A stretch of 64,000 nt of DNA from Anisus vortex (taxonomy: Eukaryota; Mollusca; Gastropoda; Planorbidae). Of the stretch, positions 1 to 11,285 are shown in pieces. The notes under the pieces were generated by a model, which did not search any database, was not told the origin of the DNA, and worked only from the letters and a program-made list of their open reading frames with translations. Position 1 is the first letter of the stretch. Every line of letters starts with the position of its first letter. The position numbers and the translations under genes are program-made. The DNA lies in contig OX421507.1 of NCBI GenBank assembly GCA_949126835.1, positions 33,801,082-33,865,081 of the forward strand, read 5' to 3'.

Positions 1-566
1 GATATAGAAGAAGGCGTATCAACGATGATGAAGATGATGCTTTAGAGAACCTTGAGCCAAGAGACAAGTTCAGAATCAAAATATTTATACCAGTGATGGA
101 TGCATTAGAGCAGGGGTCGGGCACAGAGGGCCTCAGTATACAATGATGCTGTGAAAAACGTTTTCATTCTTAACCAAATTAGAAGCTGCAGAAGAAGAGA
201 TTCGTGAAGGAATTAGTGCTTTATGCCAAACATACCCTGAAGATGTGGAAATGAATCTTGTTGGAGAAGTCAAGAATTTTCATCAATATGTTAGACATAG
301 TCAAGCCTATGGTTCAGGGTAATATTTATTGATCGTGTCCAATCAGTATTCCCTAATGTAGAAGCGATTTTAAGTGTTTCTTAGTATGATGGTTGCAAAT
401 TGCTCTGGAGAAAGATCTTTTTCTCACTTGAAGAGGATAAAAAGTGAAGATAAATTATGTTCCCTCAGTCTCATGTGCATAGAAATGTGACAAACTACGC
501 AGTTTATCATTTGATGATGTCATCAGTGACTTTGCTCTGGCAAAAGCAAGAAAGAAAATATTTTAG
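1..566 (+). pseudogene. Decayed hAT transposase, ZMYM1-like, 3' part
   Basis: Three frames must be combined to follow the protein. About 20-120 encodes LEPRDKFRIKIFIPVMDALE, about 165-320 encodes KLEAAEEEIREGISALCQ and onward, and 386-472 encodes ANCSGERSFSHLKRIKS, the hAT C-terminal dimerisation signature. A further frame change leads to LRSLSFDDVISDFALAKARK and the stop at 564-566. Stops and frameshifts show it is inactive. The order and motifs match the hAT transposases related to ZMYM1. The 5' part lies outside the window. Confidence 0.85.
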
Positions 567-831
567 ATAATAAGTCTTTGTAAATTATTCCTTTTAAAAG
601 AATTTTTGTTTCTTTTTACCAGAGTTTGCATTTTAAGTTTGTTATGAATGAATAAAAATGTAAAAAAAATGTATTATTTCACTAACTATAGGCAATACTT
701 CTTAATTGTATTTCATTTTAACCCTCTATGTATCCGAAAATCATATTTTGCACTAACATATAATTCTGGACTTATAAAGGGCCCCATATCTCAAATAGCT
801 TAGGGCCCCATCAAGTCTAAATCCGGCCCTG
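567..831 (+). mobile_element. hAT 3' non-coding end and terminal inverted repeat
   Basis: This AT-rich stretch follows the transposase remnant and ends with GGGCCCCATCAAG and then TCTAAATCCGGCCCTG, the reverse complement of a hAT-type terminus beginning CAGGGCCGGATTTAGA. The next eight bases, CCTACAAG, would be the target duplication; its partner is off the left edge. Confidence 0.75.
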
Positions 832-917
832 CCTACAAGTTACACAAGGCCATTAGGCCTACAAGTTACACAAGGCCATTAGGCCTACAAGTTACACAAG
901 GCCATTAGGCCTACAAG
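832..917. repeat. 26-bp tandem repeat, 3.3 copies
   Basis: The unit starts CCTACAAGTTACACAAGGCC and is followed by ATTAGG; copies begin at 832, 858, 884 and 910 (partial). The unit starts with the same eight bases that flank the hAT end, so the transposon appears to have inserted at or inside this array. Confidence 0.95.
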
Positions 918-1640
918 TGTTTAATTCGTTAAAACACGGCAATATTTCGTACCCTAGGACCACGTTACAATATCACTTCGCTGCCAAGAGATACTGTTTC
1001 TGAATGATTTTTTTTTTGTTATGGCAAATTGCAGCGAACGTAATTAAACATTTCTTTTATGTACCGACAAGCTTGTGTTTCATATATTTAAACTATTCTT
1101 AGCCTGTCTAGCATAATTTCTTAAAGAAGTTGCTGTCGAGAAAGTATCGAAGTTGGCAGTTTTACATTTAAAAAAAAAGGCATATTAAAGAACTGTAAGA
1201 AATAATATATATTTTTGCTATAAGTAATATCAATTTAATGATATGAAACTTATCAATACCTCGTTCAACAGCTCGTAAATACAATCGTTGTGTGGAGTTA
1301 GTTTATTCCTGTACATTGTTCTAATCCAGTCTCTTTATAAGCTCAAAGTGTGAAATAAGATCAAAACAACACACCTTAAATATATAAAACTTGTTCAATT
1401 TAAAGTTTGGTTACAATGATTAGCTCATTCCATCCTCTAATCCGTTTAAAATTTCATTGGCACAATACTCCAGAAAGAAAGAAGCATTCTTTGAATTGTC
1501 ATTACAAATATATTTTTATTTAATTTTGTTGTATTTTAATTGGCTCGAAATAAGAGCCACATTTCTTTGTCGATGTATTTTAAATGTTTTATTGAAACTT
1601 AGGTACGATTTTAACTAATAGACAGCGCTGAATAACTCCG
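918..1640. other. AT-rich stretch, nothing recognised
   Basis: No open frame, repeat array or element end was identified. It contains several A and T runs and one ATAATATATA tract. Confidence 0.5.
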
Positions 1641-1644
1641 GTCT

Positions 1645-1985
1645 GTTTGTCTGTCTGTCTATGCATCTCTCTATCTATAATCTATCTATCGATCTATTTA
1701 TCTATTTTCTGTCTATCTATTATTTATCTATAGAGTAAATTTATCTATTTTTCTGTCTATCTATTATCTATCTAATGATAAATGTATCTATTTTTCTGTC
1801 TATCTATTATCTATCTATCTATAATCTATCAATCTATCTACCGATCTATTTTCCTATCCCTTCGTTATCTATATATATTTTCTGTTTATCTGCCTATCTC
1901 TCTGTCTACGCATCTGCCTTTTAAAGTATCTGACTATCTACCTAATAATATATCAATATATCTTTCTATGTGTCTGTCGGTTTAT
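1645..1985. repeat. Degenerate TCTA/TCTG microsatellite
   Basis: Interrupted TCTA and TCTG tetranucleotides with TTTT insertions. The 89-codon frame reading YLSIYLS across it is a by-product of the repeat. Confidence 0.9.
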
Positions 1986-2540
1986 AATGCAGCAGAAACT
2001 AAAAGCAGCACAACGCATTTGTCTGCACTTGTAGAATACATAACGCTATAATAATACAATGGACATAAACTATATTCTTTAACGACATCCGATAGAAATG
2101 TCCAATACAACATATTCCTTGCACTGAACATCTAACACACACCAAGAAGTTAACACACGTAATGTGTCGCTTGGTCCACACAATGTGTTGAGTGAATATT
2201 TCATGACTACCTGGCTCGTGGTAATAAAATACAAGGATAGAGAAGGAAAAAAGAAAAAAAAGGAATCAACAAACTTATTGTTAAGAGCATTGTGATGCCA
2301 TCACAAGCGTCGAGTGCCAGGATAGGGAGATCGATAAGACAATGGTGTGTCTTAGTGATGCTGGTGCCAGGCATAGTTCATTATGGCAATGGTCATTTCA
2401 TGTCACTAATATAAACAATATAAACACGATAAAGGAGGGAAAATTCTAAGCTTTAAAAAGTAGAAAACTAGATTATAACAATACAACATGACGCATGCGC
2501 ACAAAACTGTGAGCATATAGTCTCGGGTATATTACATCGA
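1986..2540. other. Unique sequence, nothing recognised
   Basis: No coding or element signal was found on either strand. Confidence 0.4.
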
Positions 2541-2546
2541 TAATAA

Positions 2547-2657
2547 CATATGGACAATAGGCATAAAAAAACCATAGAACATATGGACACTAGGCTAATA
2601 AAACCATAGAACATATGGACACTAGGCTAATAAAACCATAGAACATATGGACACTGA
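2547..2657. repeat. 32/33-bp tandem repeat
   Basis: CATATGGACACTAGGCTAAT units followed by AAAACCATAGAA start at 2547, 2580, 2612 and 2644. The last copy merges into the 19-bp array through the shared CATATGGACACT segment, so the two arrays probably have a common origin. Confidence 0.9.
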
Positions 2658-2875
2658 AATCTCACATGGACACTGACATAACAAATAGACACTGACATAA
2701 CAAATAGACACTGACATAACACATGGACACTGACATAACACATGGACACTGACATAACACATGGACACTGACATAACACATGGACACTGACATAACACAT
2801 GGACACTGATATAACACATGGACACTGACATAACAAATAGACACTGACATAACACATGAACACTGACATAGCACA
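2649..2875. repeat. 19-bp minisatellite, first array
   Basis: The unit is ACATGGACACTGACATAAC, with ATAG and ATGA variants (for example starts at 2721, 2740, 2759). A 19-bp unit without minus-strand stops keeps all three minus frames open, which explains three overlapping cysteine-rich reading frames. These are not genes. Confidence 0.95.
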
Positions 2876-3304
2876 TCACTAAAGACGTGGGCAAATCGCA
2901 CCTCCCCTCCCATTGCCCCTACCCCTACAAAGGACACTTCTTATTTAGGATAGAATGGAAAAACGGGCATTGGGGTCGTAGACACAGAACACGTCAGTCG
3001 TGTCTGTCGGCCGGTCCAATTATATAGTGATACACTGAAATTCGCATTGTGGATTACCTCTGCCATTCATCGACTTATGATAAATAAAAAGTATTTGAAA
3101 TTCATCCCGGCATTGAATCAATAATTGTTCTTGTACCTGCTATGTGTAGTATTCGTTCTTGTAGTAGAATTAACTCAAATCAATAGCACCCGCGCCATCC
3201 ACGTGGGATACGGAAAAATATAAATAATTCCAAGGTCCAACGTCACTGTGACATCGAAATAAATCATCCTCTAAACGAACCAAATAACTACGTAGAGTAC
3301 CCGC
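2876..3304. other. Spacer between the two 19-bp arrays
   Basis: Unique sequence with no recognised gene. It separates two arrays of almost the same unit. Confidence 0.4.
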
Positions 3305-3845
3305 CACGCTACATCAACATAACACATGGACATTGACATAACACATGCACATCAACATAACACATGGACATTGACATAACACATGGACATTGACATAACA
3401 CATGGACATCAACATAACACATAGACATCGACCAAACACATGGACATCAACATAACACATTGGGCATTGACATAACACATGGACATTGACATAACACATG
3501 GACATTGACATAACACATGGACATTGACATAACACATGGACAGTGTCATAACACATGGGCATTGACATACTAATGGACATCAACATAACACATGGACATT
3601 GACATATCACATGCACATCAACATAACACATGGACATTGACATATCACATGGACATCAACATAACACATGGACATTGACATAACACATGGACATTGTCAT
3701 AACACATGGGCATTGACATACACATGGACATCAACATAACACATGGACATTGACATATCACTTGCACATCAACATAACACATGGGCATTGACATATCACA
3801 TGGACATCAACATAACACATAGACATAGACATAACACATAGGCAC
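3305..3845. repeat. 19-bp minisatellite, second array
   Basis: Units of the type ACATGGACATTGACATAAC alternate with ACATGGACATCAACATAAC, with several irregular copies. The unit is the same family as the array at 2649-2875 but carries ATT or ATC instead of ACT. The 109-codon minus-strand frame is a by-product. Confidence 0.95.
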
Positions 3846-4139
3846 ATACGATACGGTCACTAAGACAACAGTCTTTTTTTAAATTGAATTTCTGGTTCTG
3901 AGTGAGGAAAACAGACAATTGAAGCCGATGTTTCTGAATGACTTAGCGACACATTTCAGTGATTTGAACTTGCATTGACAAGGACGGCGGGGTCAAACAG
4001 CACTTGACCTGTTAGATCACTGAAATAAATTTCCTTATATCTTGAAAGAAATCAATTTTCAAACATTTAACTATATGTACTTCCCTTTATTAAGGCATAT
4101 ATTAACATATATAGTTGGGCTTTTTAGTATATAGTTTGA

Positions 4140-6095
4140 AGCACTCAAAGCGGAGTTTTCTAAACAAAGGCAAGACTCTCTAATTCATGGAATCATTTTT
4201 TCATATCTCATCAAGCCTAACTGGCTTGATCTTACTACAACCTTCTTAGATGTATTTTAAGTGAAGAGATATTGACGATTTTAAAACGCTGGCAGATGAA
4301 TTTTAAATATCCAAAAAACAATGGGCATCGAAATGCCAGTTTGCGGGAAAATCTGGAAGGAAGATGCTTAGGAAAGTCATCTGGTTTTCTTAACTGCCAG
4401 GCATTCATTAGCTCTACTTTCAGATTTTGGTTCAACTTACAATTGTGAACAGTAATTATTGTGTTAAGCATTCAAAGAGGTCACTTACACTTCACTACTC
4501 AGAAATGACAAAATATGTATCCGCCATTATATATAGCATTCAAGACAAGGCGATCATTAATTGATTCAGACTAATTACATTTAAAAGAGGTTTTATTTTC
4601 ATAAATATAACATTAAACATAAATATAAGTTATTCTAAAACAAAATTGTTTTTATTAATTTAATAAATATAGTAGACTTTTTAATAGCATTATATTATGC
4701 AGTTGTTTTCATTATTAGGCTAATGTTAAAAAGATAAACTCCTTAAGGTTAAATGGACAAACAATTAATGCAGGAAATGTTTATTTACAAATTTAGAAAC
4801 TTTATTTTAATTAAAGGGAGATAATTAACCCGTTTTATTTGCGCTAGTACTTCTAATATTATGTTTCTTATTTGTCTCTTATAAAAGACTAAATGGCCTA
4901 CAACTTATAACTTTATAATGACCAAACTGTTAAAAACTGTTAAAAGTATTTGAAAATTATATAAATTTTATGTGAATAAAAAATCATATGCACATTTCAT
5001 AAACATTACATTAACTACCCAGTTTGTATGATTACTAAGTATCAATTCCGCTCAACGTGAATTTGATTTTGCAGTTCATTTTTCAGTAATAGGTTGACGG
5101 GGAACGGCTAAACGCTATTTGAAACCTTAAGACAACTAGGGTTTTTTTCTACTCTTTTTAAAGAATTGTACATATTTTTTTCTCACTTGTGGAAGTCCCG
5201 ATTGTGGGATTTCCTGTGAATGACACCTTTCGTCACCCGTCTTCTATAGGTGTTTCACTTTCCTTTGTCATATGTGACCCTTTCTTTGTTCTTTATATAT
5301 ACCTTTAAGATCGCGCTTGTTGGTTGAAATTAAGATATATATCCCAAGGGATAGAACAATTGAAATGAAATGTACATAATTTCTACCACACCTTGTTTAA
5401 TTTTTCTCCATATTACGTTGTTTTAAATATCTTACAGTTAATAATGGATGTTTACGTTTAATATATGTTTAAATTAATTTAAATATGTATGGATGTTAAG
5501 CATGAATGTAAAAATGAAGAGTGAATGAATTTAAATTAAAAGTTAGAAAACTTTTTGTCTCGTAAATTATTTTGTCTTCTATCCCCTTAACTATGTATGT
5601 CCTGTTCTTCTATCCTCTTTTCTTCATTGTAAAATATATGAGATTGTACATATAAAATCTTGAATAAACATATTTGAAAAAAAAAAAGAACATATTAAGA
5701 AAAAATCTCAGTTATAACTGAGAACAAACTATAATCAATACAAGCAGTTGCTAGATCCTCATCTTGACAACCAAACGATAATATTTACATAATAATTACC
5801 ATAAATGTGAAAGTTTAGTAATAAATATTGTATTTGGTATAAATGCAATTAAAAAGGATGATAATCGCAAACACGTTAATTTGCATATATATTAAAATGC
5901 CTTTGACGATTTTCTCTATACATTTCCTTTTCTTTTGGCCTTGGTCTTGTCACAAAGTTAAACTAATTGACTAATTGTCTTATAAAAATAATAAAACAAG
6001 TTTAATAGAGCAGGTTGACTTTTAGGCTGTTGGCACGCTGAATGATTTAGAAATCCTAGTTTGGCACACTGTTAGCAAAAGGTTGCCGAACCCTG
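4140..6095 (-). mobile_element. hAT element, about 2 kb, copy 1 (decayed)
   Basis: The right end, 6015-6095, is the reverse complement of a CAGGGTTCGGCAACC terminus with its subterminal region. Read on the minus strand, blocks of this copy align in order with 37445-39445: the terminus, the segment around 5740-5925, the block at 4660-5050 (TACAAACTGGGTAGTT), and 4148-4250. A minus-strand frame around 4300-4400 encodes NAWQLRKPDDFPKHLPSRF, similar to NANQLRMSENFRKQLPDRF near 39200 on the plus strand, so this is probably an eroded transposase. The other terminus was not found. It is interrupted by an insertion at about 5060-5695. Confidence 0.7.
5060..5695 (+). mobile_element. Probable retroposed insertion with poly(A)
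   Basis: The corresponding position in the 37445-39445 copy lacks this segment. It ends with AATAAA, then about ten bases, then a run of eleven A, as expected of a reverse-transcribed polyadenylated RNA. No protein was recognised in it. Just downstream, CTCAGTTATAACTGAG (about 5707-5722) is a perfect 16-bp palindrome. Confidence 0.4.
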
Positions 6096-6157
6096 CCCTA
6101 GTTAAACGGGTTGTTCGATTAATTTTGTCCAAATAAAATAATACCATAGAGTCGCCA

Positions 6158-6451
6158 TAGACTATAATAAGATGGACCGCTTGCTCTATTTTTAGAGCTT
6201 ATATCAACTTTTTTTCCGTGCGCAACCAATAAGGCTGTCTTATATTACTTCTACGCACCTCCTTGTTTCTTAAATGTTTCCGCTTTATACAACTTTCGAT
6301 TTTAATTTTAATTTTTCATTGAGAATATCGAAGCGATTCAATAAAACGGAAGTGCAAAGGAAACAACGAATCGGGAATTCTGGAAATCAGTGTTTCGAGT
6401 CATCATATAGCAGAAATACTGAAGCAAGCGGTCCATGTATATTATAGTCTA
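6158..6451. mobile_element. MITE, GACTATAATAAG family, copy 1
   Basis: A 290-bp element between two TA dinucleotides. The left end is GACTATAATAAGATGGACCG and the right end is the reverse complement with slight changes (CGGTCCATGTATATTATAGTC). Related copies lie at 12016-12304 and 16198-16480. There is no coding capacity. Confidence 0.85.
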
Positions 6452-6574
6452 TGATAATACCAATAACGAAATTTTCCGTAGATTGTAAAAAATATCTTCT
6501 AAAATTTTAATAATATTTTCCTTTAGGCTTTTAGATTTAATGTAATATCATTTTAGAAAATTAGGATTCGTGCA

Positions 6575-6614
6575 ACGCAATAAATAGAAAAAAAAGTAAA
6601 TGCAGATTAGTGAG
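6575..6614. repeat. Direct repeat left of the LINE remnant
   Basis: CGCAATAAATAGA followed by AGTAAATGCAGATTAGTGAG recurs in altered form at 7151-7187. The pair brackets the LINE fragment. Confidence 0.65.
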
Positions 6615-6701
6615 ATCTCTTGCAAGGACCGCATAACAAACAGCGAGGTCTTTCCACGGGCTTACATGCCTAGCACGCTCACTCTCCTTCGCTAAGGAAG
6701 T

Positions 6702-7032
6702 CTCAGGTGGCTTGGTCGTGTTTTCTGGAATGGAGGATGGGCGAATCCCAAAAGACCTGTTATATGCTGAACTCGCTGAAGGCAAAAGAGCTACTGGCCG
6801 TCCACAGTTCGGGTTCAAAGATGTCTGCAAGCGCGACCTATGGGCTATAGATGTAGAGCTTAGAAACTAGGAGAACCTGGCTCAGAACAGAAATATTTGG
6901 GAGAGTACCTTACGTACCGGAACTAATGCCGAAGAGGGCAATCTTTCAAGACTAAAAGAGAGGCAAAGAAAAAAAAAAGAACATCGTCTGCCTCTGCCCA
7001 ACTCCAGCGGACCCGCTTTCAAATGCCAGTGA
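6702..7032 (+). pseudogene. Non-LTR retrotransposon, C-terminal end of the reverse transcriptase ORF
   Basis: LRWLGRVF is followed, after a one-base insertion near 6729, by MEDGRIPKDLLYAELAEGK, TGRPQFGFKDVCKRDL and further residues up to TGA at 7030-7032. WLGHV, RIPKDLLYGEL and GRPxxRxKDVCKRD are typical of the C-terminal region of animal LINE endonuclease/reverse transcriptase proteins. An in-frame TAG at 6868-6870 replaces what is usually a tryptophan. It is inactive and 5'-truncated. Confidence 0.85.
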
Positions 7033-7150
7033 TCCAACATTCTGTCTTTCAAGAATAGAACTCTACATCCATAAAAAAATACTGCAAGGGCGAAAATCTA
7101 ATGGTCTTTCGAGATTTTGGAGCCAATGATGAAAATGTATGAGCCATGTA

Positions 7151-7187
7151 ACGCAATAAATAGAACAAGTAAACATAAATTAGTGAG
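7151..7187. repeat. Direct repeat right of the LINE remnant
   Basis: ACGCAATAAATAGAACAAGT and the following AAACATAAATTAGTGAG match 6575-6614 with a few changes. Confidence 0.65.
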
Positions 7188-8600
7188 TTAAAAAAAACAA
7201 CAGAATCTGAGGTTTGCTTGCTTACGGAAGCAATATTCTGAATTAAAAATAAAGCCACGATTTTTATTGACTTGGTTTGGTGGAAGGTTTAACCACGCTG
7301 GTTGTGAGGGACATCACTACGGCATATACAGCCTGCACAGATCGAGTGGAATCACTCACCAATAGGCCAATGAACAGTCTGCACAAGGTTAAGCCTCAAG
7401 TGGCAACATAATACAGTGAATGTTTCTTTCTTTCAATTTCATTCATGTATTGTTTCGTCACGTGATACAGATAATTTTGGCTGTGGGTCGCTAGCCAATA
7501 GAAATGCACGAATCAAACAACGGACGGTGGCTGCACGAGACAATAGCAACAAAACTACACGAGGCAACGTGAGCAATAAGTTTGTGTGTGTGTGTGTGTT
7601 TCTCGCTCTCGTCACGTGACTGAGTCTGCTCGTGCAAGTCCTGATGACCAAATTTATTCAGCATTTCGTTGGTTGCCTTGCCGGCCTCTAATGGTTTCCG
7701 CCTAGCAAGTAACGAAAATGTCACTTTGGCTTCGCGCAACAATTTGTAAATAGCAGTGATTAGGTTAGGGCTTAGCGTGAAATGTCACAAAGGGAGGGAT
7801 GGGGGCAATTTTATCTTAAAAAAAAAAAAAAAAAAAACACAAATTAGAACACAAAATACATCGAAGAGTTCATTGGGCGCTGAATGTATAGAGTACATAG
7901 GATTTCGTTATTCAGGTAATATGGTAAGAAATTATGACAATGTGTAAGGGCCGTAAAAAAAAGAACGAAATTATGTTAACAATAAATTTTATTTTATCGA
8001 ATTACTATTGCAGTTTATCGGTAGGAATTTTCTTGTCCGTTTTGACTTTTATAAGTCCAACACATGTAACTGATTATTTGTTTTATTAAAATTTAAAAGA
8101 AATAAATAAAACTCTGAGGTAAAGCAAGCATAACCAGGTACCAGATTCTCTTGTACGCGGAAATGTCGAATTATTCATGGAATAATCTGGTCCTTATAAA
8201 ACTTCTAAACTCTGTTATGGTCTAAATATTTAGATTTAATGTGCAGAAATTATGTTTGAAAAAAAGGCGGTAAATGTTTCCAGGATTAGAGATGCAGACA
8301 TAATCGTGTCAATTAAATTTTCAGTCGCTAAATGAATGAAGTCCTTGCATACGAAACTTGGCGATTGCCTATGGCAAGAACAACCCGCGAATCCCATCGG
8401 AATGAAAACCAATTACAAAGTCATTCCTAAAATACAAGCGATGCAGAGTTGGCACATTTTTGTAGATGATGGTAGCCGTGGGGGGCAAATGTAATAAAAG
8501 ATGATTCAACAACTTTCATTTAATATGACAGCGTTGAATCCAAACAAAAAGCTGTCTAAATTGAATCTTCGGTGAAATTGAAGTATTTTTGTTTATAAAC
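7188..8600. other. Unique region with paired E-boxes
   Basis: No gene was recognised. Between 7430 and 7760 it is less AT-rich and holds CACGTG at 7459-7464 and 7613-7618 (both as TCACGTGA), CCAAT at 7495-7499, and a short GT run at 7581-7600. Promoter function is a guess. The rest, including an A run near 7820, shows nothing recognisable. Confidence 0.35.
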
Positions 8601-8602
8601 GC

Positions 8603-8866
8603 ACGGTCTCCGAGCGGCAGCTGGCGTACCGAGGATCTTTTGGTTTCACTCCTGGTGAATACAAGGATCTTTTCCCGGGACTCGAGGGTGTCCCTGAGTC
8701 TACCCAGCTCTGATGGATACCTGACTTGAGTTTGGGTAAAGTAAAGGCGGCTGGGCATTGTGCTGGCCACACAATCTCCTAGTATACCGTGGCCACAGAA
8801 ACTGGAGAATGCTGCTTCACCGTCCCTATTATCAATATGGTCCAACGGGATACTTTATTTATGTAA
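8603..8866 (+). mobile_element. SINE-A copy 1
   Basis: tRNA-derived head (TCTCCGAGCGGCAG A-box region, degenerate B box), the diagnostic body GTCTACCCAGCTCTGATGG and GTAAAGGCGGCTGGGCAT, and the end GATACTTTATTTA. Confidence 0.85.
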
Positions 8867-9012
8867 AAAGGAAAAAAAAAAAGTTGATACTGTTATGTTC
8901 TAAAAATTTTCCAAATATTCTCCGAGCCGTGAAAAGAACCATAGGCCTATAGATTCTACCAGTTGGGAACAATCTAGGATACAAATCTTTGGTAGTTTTG
9001 TCAAATGTATAT

Positions 9013-9192
9013 GGCTCTGTGTGCTTTGACTCGGTGCATAGTTCTAGTGGCTCTGTGTGCTTTGACTCGGTGCATAGTTCTAGTGGCTCTGTGTGCTTTG
9101 ACTCGGTGCATAGTTCTAGTGGCTCTGTGTGCTTTGACTCGGTGCATAGTTCTAGTGGCTCTGTGTGCTTTGACTCGGTGCATAGTTCTAGT
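9013..9192. repeat. 36-bp tandem repeat, exactly 5 copies
   Basis: The unit is GGCTCTGTGTGCTTTGACTC followed by GGTGCATAGTTCTAGT; copies are identical. Because 36 is divisible by three, frames stay open on both strands. The resulting peptides are not genes. Confidence 0.98.
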
Positions 9193-9814
9193 ATTCAACA
9201 CGTAAAAAGGGCCGCGAAGATAGAACTCGGAATATTATAAAACATCCAAAACATCTCGTCCGTCGTCGACCCACTGTTTATCAGCCACAAACTTTTTCTC
9301 TCAGAAGTTCATGATTCTCTGGACAGTAAGTGAGTTATTAAAAATAGGGCGACATCACCGAATGACGTAAAAAGGTGAAATGTCAAATATTACTCACCCA
9401 CAACAGGAAATAAAGAGGAAATCTAATATCTGGGTCAGTGTCCGTGAGCTATGGGTTTCTGCCCCTCCCCCCCCCCTCCTACAGAGAGATAGTCGATTTT
9501 ATACAGGCGTTACACATTTATTTCTACATTAAATTATTTTACAATAGCAAGCTCTCGCCTTTTTCTGTCAATAGTACAATGCCACTCGCTAACAATGACA
9601 GTGACAAGGCCGCTTTCTAGTGAGATAATAACAAGGTCACTCTATAGAGAATCAATGACAAATCCACTTTCTAATGTAACATGAACAAGACCATGGTCTT
9701 CTTTGACTCTGCTGCGCATACACCATGGAACAGACTGTGACGAACACACTGTGAGATTCTGGAAGAAAAGAGTCGCTTAAAGACGATTTTCATTGACTCT
9801 TGTTTTTGTTGCTT
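9193..9814. other. Unique sequence between arrays
   Basis: A C run lies at about 9468-9477. Short degenerate repeats of the type GTGACAAGGCC...TTTCTA occur around 9585-9690. No gene recognised. Confidence 0.4.
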
Positions 9815-10331
9815 CCATAACCCAACATCTAAAACTTATTGTGGAAATAGATCGCACTTGGCCATAACCCAACATCTAAAACTTATTGTGGAAATAGATC
9901 GCACTTGGCCATAACCCAACATCTAAAACTTATTGTGGAAATAGATCGCACTTGGCCATAACCCAACACCTAAATTTTATTGTGGAAATAGATCGCACTT
10001 GGCCATAACCCAACATCTGAAACTTATTGTGGAAATAGATCACACTTGGCCATAACCCAACATCTAAAACTTATTGTGGAAATAGGTCGCACTTGGCCAT
10101 AACCCAACATCTGAAACTTATTGTGGAAATAGATCACACTTGGCCATAACCCAACATCTAAAACTTATTGTGGAAATAGGTCGCACTTGGCCATAACCCA
10201 ACATCTGAAACTTATTGTGGAAATAGATCACACTTGGCCATAACCCAACATCTAAAACTTATTGTGGAAATAGATCGCACTTGGCCATAACCCAACATCT
10301 AAAACTTATTGTGGAAATAGATCACACTTGG
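9815..10331. repeat. 47-bp tandem repeat, 11 copies, partly dimeric
   Basis: Units start every 47 bp from 9815 (CCATAACCCAACATCTAAAA then CTTATTGTGGAAATAGATCG). Copies 5 to 9 alternate between a CTGAAAC/GATCAC type and a CTAAAAC/GGTCGC type, giving a 94-bp higher-order period. Copy 4 is the most divergent. Confidence 0.97.
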
Positions 10332-11285
10332 GGTTATAAATGCGATATCGTATAGAGTTGGGGTAAATATAAAACCTTTAAATTAATTTAAATCAATTAA
10401 ACCATTTAACTTTATCTAGAACTTCTTAGTATTAAAATAATAATAACCACTTAAACCACCAATGATCTGTATGTATTAGCGATATGCCTTGATCAGGTGC
10501 TCTCTCTATATATATATACTAAATCATTGATTTGTTCTTTCACTGTCATGGATATGAATCTGTTTTAGTAGTATTTTTGGTCTTTGTATACGAATTGCTT
10601 TTCTTTAAATTACATATTCCTTACTAAACAATTACTTTATGCTGTAATATCACACCAAATAGTAATTAAATACAATTTTCCATTTGTTCAAATCAACAAA
10701 GCAGTGTTATCTTATTACTATAACAACGAATTCTTTCTATTGCGTTGACGCAATTTTTAGTTTAAAAAGAAAATAGAATAATGAGACCATATTTAAATGA
10801 ATAATGAATGAACATAAATGTAAACTAATATTGAATATTATCTGTTATATTTTGTAATGTTACATAATTCTTTAACTCCCGCCCCCTTTCTTTCCGTTTC
10901 ATTGATCAAATCGTTAACATTACGCACACGTTTACCCAGATTTACAATCAACGGGATCAAATATTATGGTAGTATAGAAGAGAAATTCGCTTAATAGAAA
11001 AATCAATGCATGGCACAGCTTGCTCCCCCCCCCCCCCAACAGCCAGATGCCAGTGTTGCCACATTAGCCACACACGTCCATATTCTAATAAATGTGAGTA
11101 GCACAAGGCTTTCCTAATGGCAGCCATTTATTAAAATTAGAATCAAATGACCAAATTATAAGAAGGTTTAATCCCAAACAAAAAGAAAACAGCCATCTTA
11201 GCCATGGCCTGATAAAATAATAGATAGAATTCAAACAAAAGCAAGGGAACTTATTTTTAGAAACTATTATATGAGTAAATAGAAC
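10332..11285. other. AT-rich region, nothing firm
   Basis: It contains a TA run near 10508-10520 and a C run near 11026-11039. An 82-codon minus-strand frame at 11085-11333 runs into the adjacent MITE and looks accidental. Confidence 0.4.

Noticed and set aside
2622..3643. Cysteine-rich repeat peptides that might suggest secreted proteins
   Set aside because: All three minus frames of a 19-bp repeat are open, so the pattern is a property of the unit.
832..10331. Regularly spaced repeats considered as CRISPR arrays (832-917, 9013-9192, 9815-10331)
   Set aside because: Units are contiguous with no unique spacers, there are no cas genes, and the genome is eukaryotic.
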